From contig CAJNOI010000018.1 of the NCBI GenBank assembly GCA_905250115.1, positions 744,001-808,000 on the forward strand: a DNA stretch of 64,000 bases, written 5' to 3'. Source of the DNA: Adineta steineri. Its lineage: Eukaryota > Rotifera > Eurotatoria > Adinetida > Adinetidae. The position numbers and the translations under genes were made by a program. Each line of letters starts with the position of its first letter. Positions within the stretch are counted from its first letter, which is position 1. The notes beneath the pieces are model-generated. The model saw only the letters and a program-made list of their open reading frames with translations. It made no database searches and was not told the DNA's origin. Shown piece after piece: positions 48,946 through 61,656 of the stretch.

Positions 48946-49637
48946 ACTATTTTTATATAAAAAACAATATTTATTTTCTCTTCATATTGAAAAAAAATCT
49001 AATTTTATGTTATTCTTACAAATAACTAGCTTTCAGTTAAACTTACCAGTTTTAAAGATAGTTATCGTTTAAAAGAAACAAAAAATAGTTTTATGTTGAA
49101 CCATAAAATGTGTTTTTCCTGTTTTTCAGAGAGCGATGGTGCGAGTGTAACTAAGCAATGCATGTACTTTAACTAACTTGCTTGAAGTTTATAGTCTTAA
49201 TGATATTACAAAACCTAGATGTTTTATTAGAGAAACATGACTACGCTAATAATAAAAAAAAGAAAAGAGTATCTCTAAATTGAAAAAGGTGTTTTTTTTC
49301 CTTTAATTTGTATGCTTCTGTTTTCACTATGCTTACCGGCATTATCTCTCGTGTATGATGGAAACAGAAATTACTTTTTCCTTTTTTTTTTTCTTCGCCT
49401 AGCTTCTTTCTGTAGATATGCGTTTAAAAGAAAAATTTATCGACTACGTTACCCGACGTCTTTTCCTTTNNNNNNNNNNNNNNNNNNNNNNNNNNNNNNN
49501 NNNNNNNNNNNNNNNNNNNNNNNNNNNNNNNNNNNNNNNNNNNNNNNNNNNNNNNNNNNNNNNNNNNNNTTTTATAGTCGGAATTGACAATATTCTAGTT
49601 TTGACCCTAACATATAGAACTATGTAATAATTCTTAC
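48946..49637. other. non-coding stretch with assembly gap (N at 49470-49569)
   Basis: No gene recognised. It contains 100 N at 49470-49569. The remaining exons of the VPS33B gene, whose first exon ends at 49638 in a splice donor, should lie on this side but are not found, so sequence is missing or misjoined. Confidence 0.7.
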
Positions 49638-50248
49638 CGTTCTTCTCTTTCTAATTGTCTTAGGACTTGTCCTGCCAGTTTACCAAAGGCAATTGTTTTT
49701 GAAAATTTTCCAAATAATTTTTGAAAATCAGTTAATGATGCTGCTAATGTTGATAACCAATCAGTTGAATGATCCAAATAAATATTTAAATATAAATGTG
49801 AATTAACCATTGAAAATGAATCATAATCAACAGGAACCATATCAAATGCTGTTAATTCATGTAATTTACATCGTCCCCAAAGACCTTCTTGTTCAAGTAA
49901 ATGTTCAAATGCATAGAATTTTCTTGGTACACATATTAAATGTGCATTTTGAATATCTAATTGACGTAATTGTTTTGCTAATGATAAAAATCGTACCATA
50001 TTTGGTCGTAATAAAAATAAACGTTTATTTTTTGTTTGAACATTTAATGTTGAATCTAATTTATGTAAATTTCCTACACCATATTTACGTATTTCAGTTG
50101 CTGTTGATGTTAAATCAATTAATGGAAATAAATCAGCATCAATAAATAAATCTTTGGTACCTTCAATACTTCTTAATAATTCAAATAAATCTTCACGTGC
50201 ACGCTCACGAAGTCTATCAGCTATTTCCCATTTTGCTATATCGGACAT
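49638..50248 (-). CDS. VPS33B-like Sec1/Munc18 protein, 5' exon only
   Basis: SM-family subunit that pairs with VIPAS39 (CHEVI complex) for SNARE-mediated endosome-lysosome traffic. Only the first 203 residues are present: LRERAREDLFELLRSIEG, TKDLFIDADLFPLID, KRLFLLRPNMVRFLSLAK, VPRKFYAFEHLLEQEGLWG and LDHSTDWLSTLAASLTDFQK follow the Sec1 N-terminal domain. KDLFIDADL and FYAFEHLLEQEGLWG fit VPS33B rather than VPS33A. The exon ends in a GTAAGA donor (phase 2) rather than at a true stop. The rest (normally about 400 more residues) is absent because of the adjacent gap. Confidence 0.8.
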
Positions 50249-50459
50249 GATTAAATATTATTTTCTAGAAGAAAAACAAAAAACATGAAATTATATGAAT
50301 ATGTTCAAATGAATAATCTTTATTTTATGTTTGTTTAAGCAATTTAAAAAAAATATATGTATGTGAAGAAACTAATAACAACAGGAGAAGAAAATTATTA
50401 AGAAAAGTTAACACAAAAATATACATAATATGTTTTTATGAAATAAGCAATCGTTATAA
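50249..50459. other. spacer between VPS33B-like and NYN genes
   Basis: Short 211-base AT-rich spacer; holds the VPS33B-like promoter and the NYN gene 3' end. No other feature. Confidence 0.5.
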
Positions 50460-53400
50460 TCACAGAATTCTATTCGATAGAAGAAATTCATCAAGATGCG
50501 GTCCATTACGACCAAGTGGATCAGTTGCAGGCATAAATGTCTCATTGATGGTTGCAAATGGCAAAATTCTAAAAAATATTAAATTAAAAAAAATACTATG
50601 AAAATAAAGCTTTAGGGTGTGGGTGAAATATCAACTTGGCACCCACAATCTCAGCTATTTCTATTCATTTCTAGCTATTAGAATGGATTGAAACGAGCGA
50701 TTGCCTTGATTTGTAACCAATGGCCTTTAACACCGACCACTAAGGTGTGTAATAGCGAAAGGGAAGCTCGAAAACTTTATGTGAGTTCTACAAAAAAAAT
50801 ATTTCAGAAAACTCTTACCGATGATTAATAATAAATTGAAAACTTTGTTCATGTTGAAGGTCACGAAAATTATCATTACTGACCACGATTCCATCATTAT
50901 CAGCTGCATATTGTAATATAAATCTTAATAATACAATGAAATAGCAATGAAATTTTTCTTTTATATATATAGATTAAATTTTACCGATCATCATAATTTG
51001 TTAAACGTTGACCGTTATTATATCGTGAAGGTGTAAATGCAATATAACGTGAATTAATTAAAAAATCACGATGCTGTCGTTCACGAGTTGCATCATTCGC
51101 TGATTGATGTTTATTTGAATAATCACGCAAATCTATGTTAGTAATTGAAATTGTTGGAAGTCTGAAAACAATTAAATATAATAAAGCATACACAGAGGAA
51201 GAAAAGCAATAATATTTTCGTGTCCACGATTTTTAAAATAATGGATTGCATTAAATAGACGAGACCAAGAAAATGAGCGATCATAATCATTTGAACTGTA
51301 ATAATTCGATTAAAATTAAAATATAAGGAATAAAATAAAATTTATCAGAAATGAAAAACATTTAAATATCAATGTTTTCATCTCTTATGAAACAAAAATA
51401 AGTTTAAGAAGTAAATAAGATTGAAAGATAAATGTCATATTTTCACATCACTTACAATCCATACCCACATTCATTTTCATCTACACTACATACACATTCT
51501 TCTTGCAAAACGACATAACTACTATCGGAATTTTAGGAAAAGGCAGTCAGGCAAAACGGTATTTTATCCTGATTTCTTTCTCCGAGTGTATCAATCGAAA
51601 TGTTGGGTGGGTGCCGCCTATCAGTGTTTTGTCTAAGTCTTGTGTTTTGGGTGAGCGCCGCCCACTCAGTCCATCCGCTAAATAAAACACTAGTACAATA
51701 CAGCTCGAGTGCTGTGGCCTTCACTATTCGAAAGAAGAGTATCGAATAGTAGAGGCCATAGAACTCTAACTATCTTGGTTAAAAAATTGTACGCATTTTG
51801 CTCAACTGCCTTTTAAAATTCTGATAGTAGTGTGGATTTCAAAGATCCATTTACATGTTGAAGATTTTTCAATGCAAAATCTTATCGTACTTGATTTTTC
51901 TTTTTAGCTTACATTACATAGTAGAGATACAAAATATACTGTATCAAAATTATATCATAGTCGCTTTTTGACTGAATGTAATCGTTCATAGTACGATATC
52001 ATATCAAGTCAAGTTATTATTTACTGGTGAAATTTGTATCAAAACTTTTGAACACTATTTCACTGATATTGTACAGTGGTGATTTAAAAGCATCACTAAA
52101 TAATATAGAGATATGCTTTCCTACCTGAAACATTCATTCTTACTTTAACTATGAACTTCCAGATTGAAATTATCTGAATAACAAATAGATAAACTTATTC
52201 AATCATAAGTGTTTTTTCAAGTCATAGTTAAATTATGTTTCATAAAACTGACAGGCGTGAAGTGTATGAATATCATTTGTTATGTTTACGATAAAGTAAA
52301 TATACATTGATTGCTTACTTTCGAGCAACATTTTGCCCATCTAAAACAATATGACGAAGAACTCTTGTTGGAAGTGGTCGTGCTGTTGATAATGGTAATT
52401 GAGGTACATGAGATATATTTTGATTGTTTGTACTAATAATAAAGATAGCAAATAAATAAAGATGAAGAAAGAATATACTCAAAAATTGGTTGAGTAGTTA
52501 CAGGATGAGTTCTAGTAAATAAAAATAAATAAGAAATCTAATGAAAATATCTTCATACTGAATAGGTAATGGTGTATGGTTTATTTTCTTTATAGGTTTT
52601 CGTACAATTGTTTGAAGAACTTCTGGTTCAGCACTGTCCGATGAATCATCAGAAATTTCAATAATACTTGGTGATTTTTTTATTGTTGCCTAAATATAAT
52701 CTCTTTTTATTCTTCAAAACTATTGAATATATCTCAATTACATCTTGATCTAGTGTTTTTTCTTCACTATCTTCTTCATCTCTTAATACTTTTAAGATTG
52801 ATGCATTAACATCATCATCATAATTTGAATAATCTGGTAATTGATCATCAGTTTTTTCTTCTATCGATGATGATTTATCATTATTATCAATACGTGTTGA
52901 TTCTAACTGTTCCGTAGTAGTTTTTAATTCAATCTGATTTGAAGAAACAGTCGTTGCTGCTGGATAAGCATTTTTTCGTTGTCGATGAAATTCATTTTCA
53001 TATTCACGACGAAGTATAACAAATTCATTATAACAACATTGTACATTAACAGAACTAGAAATTTTTTCAAAAAACTTAAAAATTAAAAATTTCATATGTA
53101 GCTTTTATTTACCTTCCACGAATAAATAATTTACATTTTTCTAAATGATTATCACATAAAACTTTAAGACGTTGACAAACATTGTCAAGGAATGTCTCAT
53201 CACTAAATATATCAAATAATTTTTCACCATAATTAAACATCTGTTCATTATCTGGTTGAAACAAAGCATTTATATATGGCTAGAAAAATAAAATTTTCTT
53301 CTCTTATTTGTTAATATTTAAATTTTACTTGAATTAAGTCTTGTTGTAATTTAGCACCAACTATATAGATAAATGTCATATTCGATGATTGAGATACTGA

Positions 53401-54331
53401 AACAACAAAATCAAACTTTAATTCATTTTGTTTTTCTCAAGTAAATTAAACATACATGTTACTATACGAACACCGCAAATTCGTTGTATAATTCGAAGTA
53501 TTTGCTCGAGTTTCTTTGCTTGACGTTTTGATATTATTCGATCATGTAACAGATATTCGTTTGCATTTATATTTAAATCTGAATAAAATTAACTATTTAT
53601 ATAAATAAAGATAAAAAGAAATTAATTAAACCTGGTGTTGAAACAGCTGCTCGACGTAGTTCAACTTGAATACTACGATGAAGACTTGGAATCTTAAGAT
53701 ATTTTAAAATTTAGATAAAATCAATAATGAATTTTTAAAGGAATCTTATAACATCTTATAATTATAACTAAAAGACTTCAATCTTCTCTGCTTATAAGAT
53801 TTTCCTATAGATGTGACAATACATTAGATCTCAAAACTTTTTTTTACTTTCTGTTAGAACAAACAATTTTACCAGATATGGTACAAATAATCCAACTTGT
53901 TTCCGTTTTTCCATATGAGCAAGAAAAGCAATGATAGAATTTGCTTTAGCTTCTTGTTTTGATTTTCCTCCATTTCCAATTGATTGTAAATTTGGAAATA
54001 CCGATAATGTCAACTAATATAACAAAATAAAATGATTTTCTAGATTATTATTTATTCTACCGTGCATCGATGATTATTTTGTCCATCAATATCAAAATCA
54101 TATATATGCCGTGTATGTAAACTAGCACAATAAAAATTAAATTGTTGAATAAGATCTGATCTAGTCTGAATAGATAAATGTTTTATTTTCTCCAATAAAT
54201 TATATATCTTTATTTTTCAATACTTGTTCAGCAGATGCGTTAATTTTTTTATCAGGACGTTGACGATTATTATTTGTACGATATCGTCGTTGGGAATGAT
54301 TATTATTATTACGAATAGGATGTGTACTCAT
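50460..54331 (-). CDS. NYN-domain ribonuclease, ZC3H12/N4BP1/KHNYN type
   Basis: Probable endoribonuclease acting on mRNA or foreign RNA. Multi-exon, from ATG 54331 to the TGA at 50460. The N-terminus is Asn/Arg-rich. Next comes a helical, possibly KH-like RNA-binding region around 53200-53700 (HDRIISKRQAKKLEQILRII, then CGVRIVT). An acidic linker (KVLRDEEDSEEKTLDQD, EISDDSSDS) leads to the C-terminal NYN/PIN domain: LRHIVLDGQNVAR, AIHYFKNRGHENIIAFLP, TNYDDRFILQYA, DNDGIVVSNDNFRDL and FMPATDPLGRNGPHLDEFL. The four active-site Asp (in LDGQN, YDDR and SND) are conserved. No CCCH zinc finger was seen, which favours N4BP1/KHNYN over Regnase. The intron 51296-52318 is long and carries a hairpin element. 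Confidence 0.82.
51590..51760. repeat. GC-richer insertion with hairpin in NYN-gene intron
   Basis: A patch of higher GC (GGGTGGGTGCCGCC near 51604, GGTGAGCGCCGCCCACTCAG near 51650) in an AT-rich intron is followed by a strong hairpin at 51715-51758. The stems are TGGCCT/AGGCCA and CTATTCGA/TCGAATAG with a 10-base loop. It is likely a remnant of a small mobile element; the type is unknown. Confidence 0.5.
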
Positions 54332-54604
54332 CGTTTTTTTAAACAACGGAAACAAATAGATAAAAATTAAATTAAACCGTTTTTTTCCCCTTAATTTTTC
54401 CTAACAAATCGATGATGATTAGTTGTATAGCGCTACAGTTTATATCATAATAGAATTGATTGTGTCGCCAATAGATATAAGAAGAAGAACGTTAATATTT
54501 ATTTTTATTTTGCCTCTATTCGTCAAAAGCAAGAATAGAATGTTATTACTTAATACTACTATAATTTTAGTGTATTTTTTAGACTTTATTTTCTATTAAG
54601 AATA

Positions 54605-56123
54605 ATGGCATCAAACAGTTCTCAAATGAATTATTCATCAAAAGTTGGTTCTGCTGCAATGACATCAACATCAAATCCAGTTAAAGATGTTTTTGTTGAT
54701 GCTATGGTATGAAAATTATCTAATTTTTATCTAATGATTCAGTTTTCTTTATTATAAATAGGTTGTATTAAAAATTATCAAACATGCTCATGAAGAAACC
54801 ACTGATGCTGCACAAGGTGGTCTTCTTGGTTTGGTTAAGGACTCTACACTTGAAATAACGAATTGTTTTCCATTTCCAAATCAAAATAAACCAGAAAATA
54901 TTGATCTTGGTAAATTTAATCTATTCGAGAAAAAAACATATTTATAAAACGGAAAAAACCATTTCTATAGATTTTGAACAATATCAATCCGATATAATCC
55001 GTAATTTACGTCGAGTCAATTCAGATTATTTACAAGTTGGTTTTTATGATAGTAGTTTCAATCGATCACTTGCACAATCAATGGTCCCTTATCAATTGTC
55101 CGGTGTTGAAGAATCTATCGCACTTGTTTATGGTTAATTATGAAAAAAAGAAAATATTTCATTTTTTAAATTTATTCTTATAGATCAAGCATTGGCTTTA
55201 CAAGGTTATATTAGCTTAAAAGCATTTCGTTTAACACCTGCTGCACTTGAACATTTGAAGAATGAAGATTATTTTTCACCAGATAGGTAAGAAATTCACT
55301 TTCGATTGATAAAATAATTTATCGTCCTATGAGAGAACTATCAAAAATTAGTACATCCCTATTTTGATTCTTCAGAAAATATCATGTATATAAACAATTG
55401 AATAGCTATGAAATTTTTACAGTACTGTTAAGAAAGAAATAAACATGAGAAAATGTTCCTCTACTGATCCTTTTAAAATTTCAATTAAATATAAAATGAC
55501 ATTTATTGTAATGTCATTCGATTGTTCTTAGACATTGTAAAGTATTTTCAAGGTTACTTGAAAAAGAAATGTGCTAATATATTTTTTATTTATTTTTCTA
55601 GTGCAAAACAAGCAAATCTTAATTTCGAGAATTTATTAGAAGAATTACCAGTTGTATTTCGAAATTCTCATTTAGTCAATTCACTTCTATGTGAAATTGA
55701 TGAACAAGCAAGACTTAGTTCAAAATCAAATACATTTCTTGATTTAGGCACAAGGTAAAATACTCTTTTTGTTGTTTTGTTTCAGTATTAATTTAGAATT
55801 TTTATTCTAGTGGAAATCTTGAACGTCAACTTCGAACATTAATTGATTGTGTTGATGATTTTTCAACTGATGCAATGCGTTATGTCAATTATCAAAAACA
55901 AGTTCAACGACAACAAAGTCGTCGTAATCAACGTGATTCAAATCGTCGTAATGATGCCTATGATGAAGATTTTGATCGAATGACAAAAGGTTATACTCAA
56001 TCAAGACGTAATGCATTACTCAATGCTTCACAAATAAATAATCAATGTGATAATATCACACAATTTGCAGCCCAAGGTTTAGCTAAATTATTTATGGCAC
56101 AAGCAGTTCATGAGAAACAATAA
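54605..56123 (+). CDS. EIF3H: Translation initiation factor eIF3 subunit h
   Basis: MPN-domain subunit of eIF3, which helps recruit the 43S complex to mRNA. Five or six exons, stop TAA at 56121. Motifs: [81 protein letters not shown] and the C-terminal [20 protein letters not shown] followed by MAQAVHEKQ. The JAMM metal residues are absent, as in all eIF3h, so it is non-catalytic. The Arg/Gln/Asn-rich stretch before the end matches the family's basic linker. The intron at about 55287-55601 is longer than the others; nothing else is odd. Confidence 0.93.
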
Positions 56124-56566
56124 AAAGGAATATCTACCGTACAAACACATTTATCAGTTATCTTTATCTTTTTCTTGTTATTGTGTTTGTTCGATTTGAA
56201 AATAAAAACGAAAAGTAAAAAAAATCATTATATACACATATAATTTTAATTAAAATTGATAAAGCCACATAAAGTGTGTCAATTATTTTAGTTTGAATTA
56301 TAATGAAAAAAATATTTTTTTTCAAAAAAAAAACACGCACACGACAGGAAACCCTGAAGAAGTTCGAGCAAAAAAATACATGAAGCAAAAATCGTTCAAG
56401 CCGATATGCCTACACCTTTCCAATTATTATTTGTTTTTAATGCATTACTTATATTTTTTACAGGACGAGATTGATGCTGGATTGGCCAATATTGATCCGT
56501 TGATCGAATTGGTTTTACTTTAGTTAATCGATTTATCTAAAATTAAAAAAAAAAGAATAAAATCAA
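56124..56566. other. convergent 3' spacer after eIF3h
   Basis: AT-rich. A polyadenylation-like AATAAAAA lies near 56201 for eIF3h. A short frame at 56293-56523 has no support. Confidence 0.45.
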
Positions 56567-57636
56567 TCAAAATAATATTTTGATCGTTTTTACTAATGCT
56601 TCAGTTTCTTCAACAGATAAATAACGTTTTGATGATGATTGTACAGGTGTATGTCTATCACGACATCGAACAGGACTTGCAAGACGTTCAACAGCATGTG
56701 TTAATTGTTCGGAAGTTATTTGTTGATATCCTAATGGAAATGGTGGATGAACAATAGTACCCCATTTTTGTCGACTACGTGGTGGAATTGTTTTTACGGC
56801 TGATACATCACTTAAACGACCATAATCGTAACCATCAACATAGACTTTTTTAACTTCATATATACGAGATAAAACACCATGTGATGTTGATGTTTGACTT
56901 GAAATTGGTGATGTTGATATATGTCGTTGATGACTATGATTATCATCATTACTATGAAGTGAACTACTTGATGATAATGTCGATTCTTTAGTCGATTGAG
57001 TATTTGAACTAATATTTGTTGATGTTGTTCCACGACGTAAATAAAGTCGCGAAGAATTTGCTGTTATTGTTTTACGATTATAGGAAAGATTTGGTGTTTG
57101 AGGTAATACATGAGAATTTGCTGTTGATTGACGTGGTGATACTTGTTTACTTTGTATACGTCGAGCAGGTAATAATGGTGTTTGTAGTTGTTTTCGAGTT
57201 TGTATCGGTGATTTTTCAATATTCACATTTGATGATTGTTGTTGTTCTTGTTGTTTAGGTTTGCCTACTTCACATGAGAATGATGTACGTGAATTTGTTG
57301 GACTACCATTGATTACTGGTAAAGGAGTTTCATTTAAACGTAAAATATTTTCAAGTAATATTGGTTCTCTTGGTAATCTTTCATCAATTGGACCGCCATC
57401 GTCATCAAATGGTATATTATGATAATGATAATCAGTAATTTCATCATTATTTGATGTTGAATCAATATCACTTACTGGACTACATTCAAGATCTGATTCA
57501 GACCAATCTGATATAGCATCAGTTTCATCATCGGAAATAGATCGAGGTCGATTAGTACGAGATTTAAGATGTTGAGCACGACTAAGTGCTATACGATCAG
57601 TAACATCAGTACCATTATGATTTATTTCAGTTGACA
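56567..57636 (-). CDS. unknown Ser/Thr-rich protein, single exon
   Basis: Intact frame of 356 residues from ATG 57636; the frame is open upstream but the MSTEI start fits better. The N-terminal two-thirds is disordered: acidic (SDWSESDLECSPVSDIDS), Gln-rich and Ser/Thr-rich. The C-terminal 100 residues look folded or conserved: LSRIYEVKKVYVDGYDYGRL, KWGTIVHPPFPLGYQQIT, EQLTHAVERLASPVR. That last part is reminiscent of axonemal microtubule inner proteins, but I cannot name a family. No membrane or signal sequence. Convergent with eIF3h. Confidence 0.68.
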
Positions 57637-59601
57637 TTAAACTAAAATATAAGTTCAACAAGATATATACATATACATTTATAGTTAAGTCATACGTTTT
57701 GCCACTCATTTGTCAGGATGATGTGCAAAGAGAAATACGCAATTGTTGCCGCAGAAATTAATACAAAAAAAATAATTCTTGAAGCGTTGCCGTTATGTCA
57801 AAAAATTAACGATTTTTCAAAGTTTGATTATGACGATATAGTAGACTTGTTTTCTATTCAGTTCTTTCCTTTTTTCTCTTTGCAAGTCTATCAAATGATC
57901 CATGGCAGGACAAAGAGAGAGAGAGGGAGAGAGAGAGAGAGCAAGGAAAAAACTGAAATTTTTTTCCTCTCTTCTCTAACTATTATTTTTAGTTGGCATA
58001 CGGCGTCTTTCGCATAAAGTATTGACAATTCACGCTAATGGAGAGGACTTCTCGTTTGTTCTTTTCCGCCTACATAAGCAATAACACAGGTAACCTTATC
58101 GTAGTGAAACAATAGAGAAAATATAGAATATGAGTTCTATCGATTGTAATTATTCTCAAAAAAAAGCAGAAGAAAAAAAAATTTCTTTTTTTTTTGTGTT
58201 GTTTATTCTTCTTCGATGCTCAACTTGACTGATTAAAGTAAAAACGATAAAGAAGATGAAATAATAATAATAATAAAAAAAAGAAAATGAAACTGACTTT
58301 TATAAGTATTCCTCTTGGCTAATCATTAATTGTATATGTCCATGTATACTTAACAATTCTACAGATTCTATATTGCACATAGATGAAAGAAAAAAAAATA
58401 GATTATTTTCTCTTCTGATGAATATATATTTTAATGTACGAAGAAGAAGAAAAAAAAGAACATTGTAACATCGTTGGTAGTAGAAACAATAACAATAAAA
58501 TTTTTGTCGATATAAATGTAATTGAGTTTTTTTTTATATATAAGTATTAATAGAAAACAGATTTACTTTAGTATTAGCCACATGACCTGCTGTTAAGAAG
58601 CTTGTTATTGACTCATTATAATATGTTCTTGATTAATTTTCGTCAACAACATAAACAGAATCAGATTTGACCTGTTGGAAAAGAATAAGTGCATTCATTA
58701 TACAAACATTACAAAAAACACCTTGTTAATTGAGGAAATATAGGACATGACTACAGTAAAGACATTTTTTTTTACTCTAAACACTTTCAACTTTTCCGTT
58801 ATGGAGTCAATATTTGATATATTTTTTTGTCTTTCAAAAGAAATTCTCAACAACATGAATAAATCGACATTGAAAATTTACTAATGAAAAAGTTCATATT
58901 AAAAATGAATTACACACTTGTAAACCATAAGATCCTCTCAGTGCAATATTTGACCCTCATTCATAATAACATTCTGTATCCTTTGGACTTCCGATAGTTT
59001 TCATTTACACCCACATCCTAATATGCCCTAACAAAGTCTGAGTTATTTTGTAATTCATTGTCTACATTCAATCAAGAATATTCTTATTATTACTTACTTT
59101 ACTCCATAAACTTATTACGAACATTGAACAGACATTAAAATGAAAGTGAAAAAATCATACTGAAAAATATTTACTTTATTTTAAAATGACATGAAATAGT
59201 AAAACTCTTTAATCGCTAATCATTTCTAATAAAAATCTTTTATCCATTGTATCATGTTTATTTATCACCAAAAGTAAATAACAAAATCTTTATTAAAAAT
59301 CAATGTTAATCACATAAAAGAAAAATCACAATATATTTCGTTATTCTTCATCAATTTTCATCTGATAAGCAAAATATAATAAATGAGTCATATCTGACTT
59401 ATATATTTAATAAATTAAAATACAGTTAGAAGTTTTCAATCAATAAAAATTTATTTGAAAGAGACATAACCTAGACTGTCTATCACAAATAGATTTATTA
59501 AAGAAATCTTGAAACTGTATTTCAATAAATAAAATAAATTTGACTCATTGATTAATTTTCACTTAGAATATGCCCTGATGAGTTTTAGATTATACTATTA
59601 A
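57637..59601. other. 2 kb intergenic region, low complexity
   Basis: A/G-rich and T/C-rich tracts (GA repeats at 57917-57942), A-rich runs, and a small patch near 59006-59032 (ACACCCACATCC, TATGCCCTAAC) resembling degenerate telomere-like hexamers. No gene recognised. Confidence 0.5.
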
Positions 59602-61656
59602 TTAAATGTCTTCGATAGTATCGAGAAATTTTTGTAAATATTCTCGATATGATAAATCTAATTCAGATGTTTGAATTAATGATTGAAATGCATCTTGTAC
59701 GTAATTATTCATTGTAGATAATTGAAATTCTTTTAATAATTTTTTCAAAAGATTTATAATTGATATATTTTGTTTATCTTCATGAAAAATTTTAAATAAA
59801 CAACGAATTATTATTTTCATAATATTCAATCGATGAATGTTAATTCTCGGTTTAAGTGTTTGAATAATTATTAAAAGTATTTGTAAGGAATCATATCTTA
59901 ATAAACGATTATCGATTGAATCATCAATAAGTTCAAGAAAATGATTTAAATGTCGAAGAGCAAATAATTCAAGACGATTTATATAATGTTGTAAAATTTT
60001 TAATAATGAACGACGATATTCAATATTAATTTCTAATAAACTATCACGAATAAATCTTTCAATAAATTGACTTGTACGTATAAATAAATGTTTACCAGCA
60101 TAAATTTCATTTTCAAGAATTATTAACCAACGAAAGGTCGTTGCTAATAAACATTCAAAAAATATAATCTTATCACCACGACGATGTAAATTTTGTTCGA
60201 GACCATACCTTAATCATAAAAAAACAATGATTAAAAACAGATGAATCGTAACAAATATTTATATTTGCATGTCATTTTCAGAAATTACATTTTATTACAA
60301 AAAAAAATATCACAAGAGGCAGCCTTGAAAAATTCTGTAATTTACATCGAATAGTTGATTTTAGATGAGCATCTGTCTGATTCTAGACGAGAAGTAAAGT
60401 GCATATATAACACTATTGAATAAATATTTATATTATAGATTGACGATATGTCTGCGACGCCATATAGATCAATGAAATCATTTTTCGAAACATACGATCG
60501 CCAGGAGCGTATCGCGCTCGACCCCTCTGCTCTTAGAATTCTCTAGTATTACGCCTATTTCAAGTTTTCGCTCTAAGAAACAAAACTCTTGTCCATTGCA
60601 GTGGCGGATCTAGGGTTTTGGAAGGGGGGGCGGGCGATTTTGGGTAAAGACTATTTTTGAGTCCAATCGAAGTAGTGTGAATCTATTTTTTCGTTCATTT
60701 TTTCTGTAAAAAATCGAAAAAATTTTCTGAAGGGGGCGATCGCCCCTCTAAATCCGCTACTGGTCCATTGATGAAGAAAAAAAAGAAATCCACTGTATGA
60801 CATCTTCTCTCATTATTAATCATAGACGTTCTCTATAGTACATCTTCTGTTTTCTTTAATTAAAATGTAAAAAAAACCTTGAATAAATTACATGCAAAAT
60901 AGAGACATATATTATACTTCACATATAATTTATTTACATAATAACATTTGCTCGATTGAATAATAATAATTCTGTTGTTGTACAATTTTTTTGTAAATAA
61001 TCAATTAAATAAAGACTAATTAATTTCATATCCATTGTTGGGTCATCTAGTGTTATTAAACAAACAGGAAATATAATATCAAATATATCCGATAAAGATG
61101 ATTGATTCATTGATGTAATAATATGAACAAATAGTTCAATAGCAATGGGATATTGATTATATGTAGTTTTTAATAATAATGGTGTTAGATGATGAAGACA
61201 ATGAAGATAAATCGGTTGAGTATTTTGTTTTAAAAGAAGAAATTCTTCTAAATTTTTTACTTGGAAATATTTAAATAGATGATTAAGAATTCGTTGTGAT
61301 TCGGATGAATATCGAACTATGTTTTGATTTTTTGGAATAATATCTGGTTTATAGATTTTCGATGTTGATGGAGTTATTTGATGATAATCAGTTTGAGTTG
61401 ATGTTAATAAATTAAGATTGATTTCAATTGGAATATGTTCGAGAAGAAATAGTAATAAAGAAGATAAATAATCATTTTCAGATAAAAATATTTCATTATC
61501 TTCAATAGTTAATTTAGATAATTGATTTTCCAATTGAGTAAATATTGTTTGATCAAGTGATATAATTGTATCATATATTTCTATTGATTTATTAAATAAA
61601 CTATTCAATGAAATTAAAGAGGATATCTCTTGAAAAACTGCCAATGCATTGTTCAT
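59602..61656 (-). CDS. TTI2-like (TELO2-interacting protein 2)
   Basis: Helical-repeat subunit of the TTT co-chaperone that stabilises PIKK kinases such as mTOR, ATM and DNA-PK. Two exons, 61656-60938 and 60208-59602, join in phase 2 across a 729-base intron, giving about 441 residues. The sequence is almost entirely amphipathic helix. The TTI2-like core spans the junction: LDDPTMDMKLISLYLIDYLQ, then LLLFNRANVIMYGLEQNLHR. The C-terminal part includes YRRSLLKILQHYINRLELFA. Identification rests on recalled family features (LDD, NRAxVIxxxL), so another HEAT-like protein is possible. The intron carries a hAT-type MITE. Confidence 0.65.
60599..60762. mobile_element. hAT-type MITE, 164 bp, with 8-bp target duplication
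   Basis: Terminal inverted repeats CAGTGGCGGATCTAGGG (left) and the complement of CTCTAAATCCGCTACTG (right) match at 13 of 17 positions and begin with CAG. Perfect 8-base direct repeats GTCCATTG at 60591-60598 and 60763-60770 flank the element. A 14-base palindrome GGGGCGATCGCCCC lies at 60733-60746. It has no coding capacity, so it needs a transposase from elsewhere. The 8-bp duplication and CAG ends point to the hAT superfamily. It sits in the TTI2-like intron. The intact duplication suggests fairly recent insertion. Confidence 0.85.
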
